Origin: JANNBN01 sp963763885
Lineage (GTDB): Bacteria; Actinomycetota; Acidimicrobiia; Acidimicrobiales; JANYDT01
DNA length: 64,000 nt
Assembly (NCBI GenBank): GCA_963763885.1
Contig: CAVXQD010000007.1
Coordinates: 1,302,001 to 1,366,000 of the forward strand
Reading direction: 5' to 3'
Shown: one piece after another, positions 60,884 through 64,000 of the stretch
Layout: every line of letters starts with the position of its first letter
Numbering within the stretch: position 1 is the stretch's first letter
Made by a program: the position numbers and the translations under genes
Notes under the pieces: model-generated
Database searches by the model: none
What the model was told of the DNA's origin: nothing
The model's input: the letters and a program-made list of their open reading frames with translations, nothing else

Positions 60884-62157
60884 GCTGGGATCTCGATCAC
60901 CTGGTCACGACCTGCACCAACACCGATGATGGTGACCGGCACTCCTGCCAACTCTCCGAGGCGGTCGAGGTAGCGCCGAGCTGTGGCAGGGAGATCCGAC
61001 AGGACACGGGCACCGCTGAGATCTTCCAGCCATCCTTCGTGTTCTTCGTAGACAGGGACTGCACGAGCGAATCGGTCGAGGTCACCTGGGAGATACGAAC
61101 TGCGTTCACCGTCAATGTCGTACGCGAAGCAGACCTTGATGATGGGCAATGGGTCCAGGATGTCGATCTTGGTCACAGCGAGTTCGGTCAACGTGTTCAG
61201 TCGAACGGCCTGACGAATCATCACGCCGTCGAACCAACCACACCGACGCGGGCGGCCAGAGTTGGTGCCGTACTCGTGGCCTCGGTCCCGCAAGCCCTGG
61301 CCAATGTCATCGTGCAGTTCGGTGGGGAAAGGACCCGCGCCGACACGTGTGACGTATGCCTTGGCAATACCCACGATGCGGGTGAGGTGGCGAGGACCAA
61401 CACCTGACCCCACGCTTGCGCTGCCAGCGACGGGGTTGGACGACGTGACGAATGGGTACGTGCCATGGTCGACGTCGAGGAAGGTTGCCTGGGCGCCTTC
61501 GAACAGCACGTCTTCGCCGCCTTCGATTGCGTCGTTAACGATGCTGACGGTGTCTGCGATGTACGGAGCCAAGCGTGGTGCGAAATCGTCTAGGTACTGC
61601 GCTTCGATAGCCGCCCCATCAAGCGGTTCTGCGCCGTACAGCTTGGTGAGTATCTGGTTCTTTTCTGCAAGCACCGTTGTGAGACGTTGGCGGAAGCGGG
61701 CAGGCGCAAGCAGGTCTTGGACACGGAGTCCCTCACGAGCCACCTTGTCCACATACGCCGGGCCGATTCCGTTTTTGGTGGTCCCCAGCGCAGCATCGCC
61801 GCGGGCGTGCTCTGCAAGGGTGTCCAAGATGGGGTGCCACGGCATGATGAGGTGCGCATTGCCACTGATTCGCAGCTGGCTGACATCGTGACCTCGGCCG
61901 GTGAGCATCTCGATCTCACCGAGGAGCGTCTCGCAGTCCAGCACCACGCCATTACCAATGACGGTGCGGACTCCAGCGAGCACGCCAGCCGGGATGAGGC
62001 GAAAAGCGAACTTTTCACCGCCAACCACAACGGTGTGACCGGCGTTATGGCCGCCTTGAAAGCGGACCACCATGTCCGCTCTGGTGGCAAGCAGGTCTAT
62101 GACCTTTGCCTTCCCCTCGTCTCCCCATTGCGTTCCGACGACGACGGTACCTGGCAC
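60880..62157 (-). CDS. purA: Adenylosuccinate synthetase
   Basis: About 425 residues. Motifs: GTQWGDEGKAK (GTP/IMP loop), GGHNAGHTVVV, KNGIGPAYVDK, DVDHGTYPFVTSSNP and TNSGRPRRCGWFD. It converts IMP and aspartate to adenylosuccinate, the substrate of the next gene, purB. The usual GDEGKGK loop reads GDEGKAK here. The GTG at 62155-62157 matches the family N-terminus (VPGTVVVGTQWG) but lacks a clear ribosome binding site; an in-frame ATG at 62199 would overlap the upstream ABC gene by 31 bases. Confidence 0.96.
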   Translation of the reverse strand: MPGTVVVGTQWGDEGKAKVIDLLATRADMVVRFQGGHNAGHTVVVGGEKFAFRLIPAGVLAGVRTVIGNGVVLDCETLLGEIEMLTGRGHDVSQLRISGNAHLIMPWHPILDTLAEHARGDAALGTTKNGIGPAYVDKVAREGLRVQDLLAPARFRQRLTTVLAEKNQILTKLYGAEPLDGAAIEAQYLDDFAPRLAPYIADTVSIVNDAIEGGEDVLFEGAQATFLDVDHGTYPFVTSSNPVAGSASVGSGVGPRHLTRIVGIAKAYVTRVGAGPFPTELHDDIGQGLRDRGHEYGTNSGRPRRCGWFDGVMIRQAVRLNTLTELAVTKIDILDPLPIIKVCFAYDIDGERSSYLPGDLDRFARAVPVYEEHEGWLEDLSGARVLSDLPATARRYLDRLGELAGVPVTIIGVGAGRDQVIEIPA

Positions 62158-62168
62158 GTTGCTGCAGG

Positions 62169-64000
62169 CTACTCGGTTGCCTGGGTGGATCGTTCCCACG
62201 CGTCGACGAAGGCCGCGTAACGCGACCCGGCCTTCGCAGCCAGTTCGCGTGGCGGGCCGACTTCGACGATGCGACCGGCTTCCACGACGATGACGCGGTC
62301 GGCGCGAGCAACGGTTGTCAGGCGGTGAGCGATCACCACGGACGTTCGACCCGCTGCCAACGCATCGAGCGCGTCTGCGAGTTCAGCTTCTGTTGTTGCG
62401 TCGACTGATGACGTGGCTTCGTCCAGCACGATCAGGTCAGGAGCTGCGGCTCTTGCCCGTGCCAGCGCAACGAGTTGCCGTTCGCCCGCGGACAACAGCG
62501 AGCCACGTTCGCCCACGTTGGTCGAGAGACCTTCTGGGAACCGGTCAGCCCAATCCTCTAGCCCGAGCTGCGCGAGCAGTTGCGCAAGCTCCGCGGATTG
62601 CATTGACGGGTTGGTGATCATGATGTTGTTGGCAATCGTGTCGTTGAACAGGAAGGGCTCCTGCGGGACCCATTGCACGCGCTGGCGAAGTGCTGCACCC
62701 GCGACGTCCGAAATCGGAATTCCGGCAAGGAAAACCGATCCTGTCGTTGGGTCTGCTGCGCGGACCAAAAGCTTGGCCAACGTGCTCTTGCCGCTGCCGG
62801 TGGCACCCACGATTGCAACCTTTTCACCGGCTTCGATCGTGAGATCGATGTCACGCAGAGCGAACCCGTCGGTGCGAAGCACATCGGATTTGTCGGAATC
62901 TGAGGCCGACTCGGTGGACGGATAGCGAAACGCAACGCCGCGCAGTTCGACGGCGAGCGCGCCCCGCGGAAGGGCGACCGGGTGTTGCGGTTCCAGCACG
63001 TCTGTTTCCGTGTCGATCAGGTCGAGAATTCTCGCCATTCCTGCAGCTGCTCTGTCGGTCTGATTCTGAACTTCGGAGAAATCCATCAACGGCGACAAGA
63101 ACTCTCGAACGAGGAACACGAAGCTGACGAGCGTGCCGGCAGTCAGCCCCGCCGATTGCTTCCAACGGAGCCCGAGGAGGATCACGATGCCGAGGACCAG
63201 CACAATAAATGCCTCTGCGGAAATGAAGAGCAGCGCGCCGAGCAGGTCAGCCTTTTTCGAACTGCGACGCCGTTGTTGGACGGCCTGTTGCACGCGCCCC
63301 CCAATGACAGGTCCAGCACGGAACACGCGGATGACAGGAGCAACCGCGATGAGTTCTGACACACCACCCAGATAGTTTCCAACGTGGTGGCGCACGGTCA
63401 CGTGAGCGGGAACGATGGCACGGTTCAGCCAGATGAACAGCCATGCAATTGGAACCGTCGCGACAACTGCGACAACCGCCAACTTCCAGTTGACGAAAAA
63501 CATCGTGATGCCGACAACCAGCATCGTCGCCGTTTGCATCACCCACGCCAGCGCGCCCCATCCAAAGAATTCCGAAAGCGTCTCGACATCGCTCGTGACT
63601 CGCGCAACCAGCACACCGCGTCGTTGTGCGGAGTTCTGGCCGATCGACTGCGACAAAATGCGGTCGGTCATCAGTCTGCGTAGCGACGCCATCGCACGTT
63701 CGGCCTGCACACCCAAGCGGTAGGTGGCGACCATCGCCGAAAGGGTTGACACGATTGCAATGGCTAGCCCGATCATCGCAAGCTGGGTGACCAGCCCGAC
63801 ATCGACGCCGCGCTGTCCTTTCGATCCGTCGCCCAACCCAGAGTCAATTGCGCGTCGAAGCAGTAGTGGGATACTCACTCGGCCAAGTGCCCCGATGACC
63901 ACAAGGACAAACGTGAGCACGATGCCGCGACGCAGCTCCTGCACGCTGCGAACGGCTCGGACCATGGTCCGGGTGACAGATATCTCGGCCTGATCTTCGT
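62169..64000 (-). CDS. ABC exporter, membrane and ATPase domains fused (5' end outside window)
   Basis: About 600 residues of a type IV (MsbA/lipid-A-exporter-like) ABC transporter half. Six membrane helices precede the ATPase domain, which has Walker A GATGSGKST, Q-loop WVPQEPF, signature LSAGERQ, Walker B LIVLDEATSSVD and H-loop IAHRLTT. An ATG at 63963-63965 could be the start, but the frame remains open to the window edge with fitting residues (EDQAEISVTRT), so the gene probably begins outside. Such half-transporters often occur as pairs; the partner may lie upstream. The signature LSAGERQ differs from LSGGQ. The substrate is unknown. Confidence 0.92.
   Translation of the reverse strand, partial: EDQAEISVTRTMVRAVRSVQELRRGIVLTFVLVVIGALGRVSIPLLLRRAIDSGLGDGSKGQRGVDVGLVTQLAMIGLAIAIVSTLSAMVATYRLGVQAERAMASLRRLMTDRILSQSIGQNSAQRRGVLVARVTSDVETLSEFFGWGALAWVMQTATMLVVGITMFFVNWKLAVVAVVATVPIAWLFIWLNRAIVPAHVTVRHHVGNYLGGVSELIAVAPVIRVFRAGPVIGGRVQQAVQQRRRSSKKADLLGALLFISAEAFIVLVLGIVILLGLRWKQSAGLTAGTLVSFVFLVREFLSPLMDFSEVQNQTDRAAAGMARILDLIDTETDVLEPQHPVALPRGALAVELRGVAFRYPSTESASDSDKSDVLRTDGFALRDIDLTIEAGEKVAIVGATGSGKSTLAKLLVRAADPTTGSVFLAGIPISDVAGAALRQRVQWVPQEPFLFNDTIANNIMITNPSMQSAELAQLLAQLGLEDWADRFPEGLSTNVGERGSLLSAGERQLVALARARAAAPDLIVLDEATSSVDATTEAELADALDALAAGRTSVVIAHRLTTVARADRVIVVEAGRIVEVGPPRELAAKAGSRYAAFVDAWERSTQATE

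Noticed and set aside
1..64000. tRNA, rRNA, CRISPR, prophage, integrase or transposase genes
   Set aside because: I looked in all spacers; none is long enough or shows cloverleaf, spacer-repeat or recombinase signatures.

Overview
The window is a G+C-rich chromosomal segment of an actinobacterium. My best inference is the class Acidimicrobiia. The grounds are the amtB-glnK-glnD order with a GlnR-type operator, the ftsH...panC...coaX-lysS order known from mycobacteria, and a quinol:cytochrome c reductase whose cytochrome b is split in two and accompanied by unfamiliar subunits. There are no rRNA, tRNA, phage or transposase genes, and no CRISPR array. About 48 protein genes fill nearly all of the sequence, most of them on the minus strand.

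Layout. (1) 1-3.3 kb: nitrogen control operon, ammonium channel amtB, PII protein glnK and a glnD cut by the window edge, with a four-half-site GlnR-like box in front of amtB. (2) 3.4-12 kb: one giant plus-strand gene for a secreted, probably wall-anchored protein of about 17 DUF11-type repeats. (3) 12-18.8 kb: a MoxR / DUF58 / two-VWA cluster with a membrane-anchored trypsin-like protease and an unrecognised polytopic membrane protein. (4) 19-35.9 kb: a complete 14-gene complex I operon (nuoA to nuoN), followed by a second, divergent nuoA and nuoB that resemble cyanobacterial NdhC and NdhK. (5) 36-42.9 kb: bc-complex cluster with split cytochrome b, Rieske protein, dihaem cytochrome c, an 8-Cys ferredoxin, two unrecognised membrane proteins and a divergent monohaem cytochrome c. 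(6) 43-55.4 kb: SpoIID-like protein, acyltransferase-like and epimerase-like pair, lysS, coaX, a GH84 glycosidase, panC, a phosphatase-like pseudoenzyme, an alpha/beta hydrolase and ftsH. (7) 55.5-59.5 kb: small conserved coiled-coil protein, glycosyltransferase, adenylating ligase fused to a carrier domain, hexapeptide acyltransferase. (8) 59.6-64 kb: purB, purA and an ABC exporter cut by the window edge.

The most unusual signal is a dispersed repeat of about 66 bp that sits inside coding sequences without breaking them. It adds the peptide GLLHLGFNSDPSVHRSAAP or a close variant to NuoH (C-terminus), to the SpoIID-like protein and, as a perfect tandem pair, to the middle of the C-terminal domain of PanC. 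A shorter, inverted relative fills the nuoA2-nuoB2 spacer and supplies the ribosome binding site of nuoB2. This looks like an ORF-compatible mobile repeat, comparable in behaviour to Rickettsia palindromic elements but of unrelated sequence as far as I can judge.

Functionally, regions 4 and 5 encode most of a respiratory chain from NADH to cytochrome c. The extra NdhC/NdhK-like pair and the ferredoxin in the bc cluster suggest an additional or alternative electron entry route; this is a hypothesis only.
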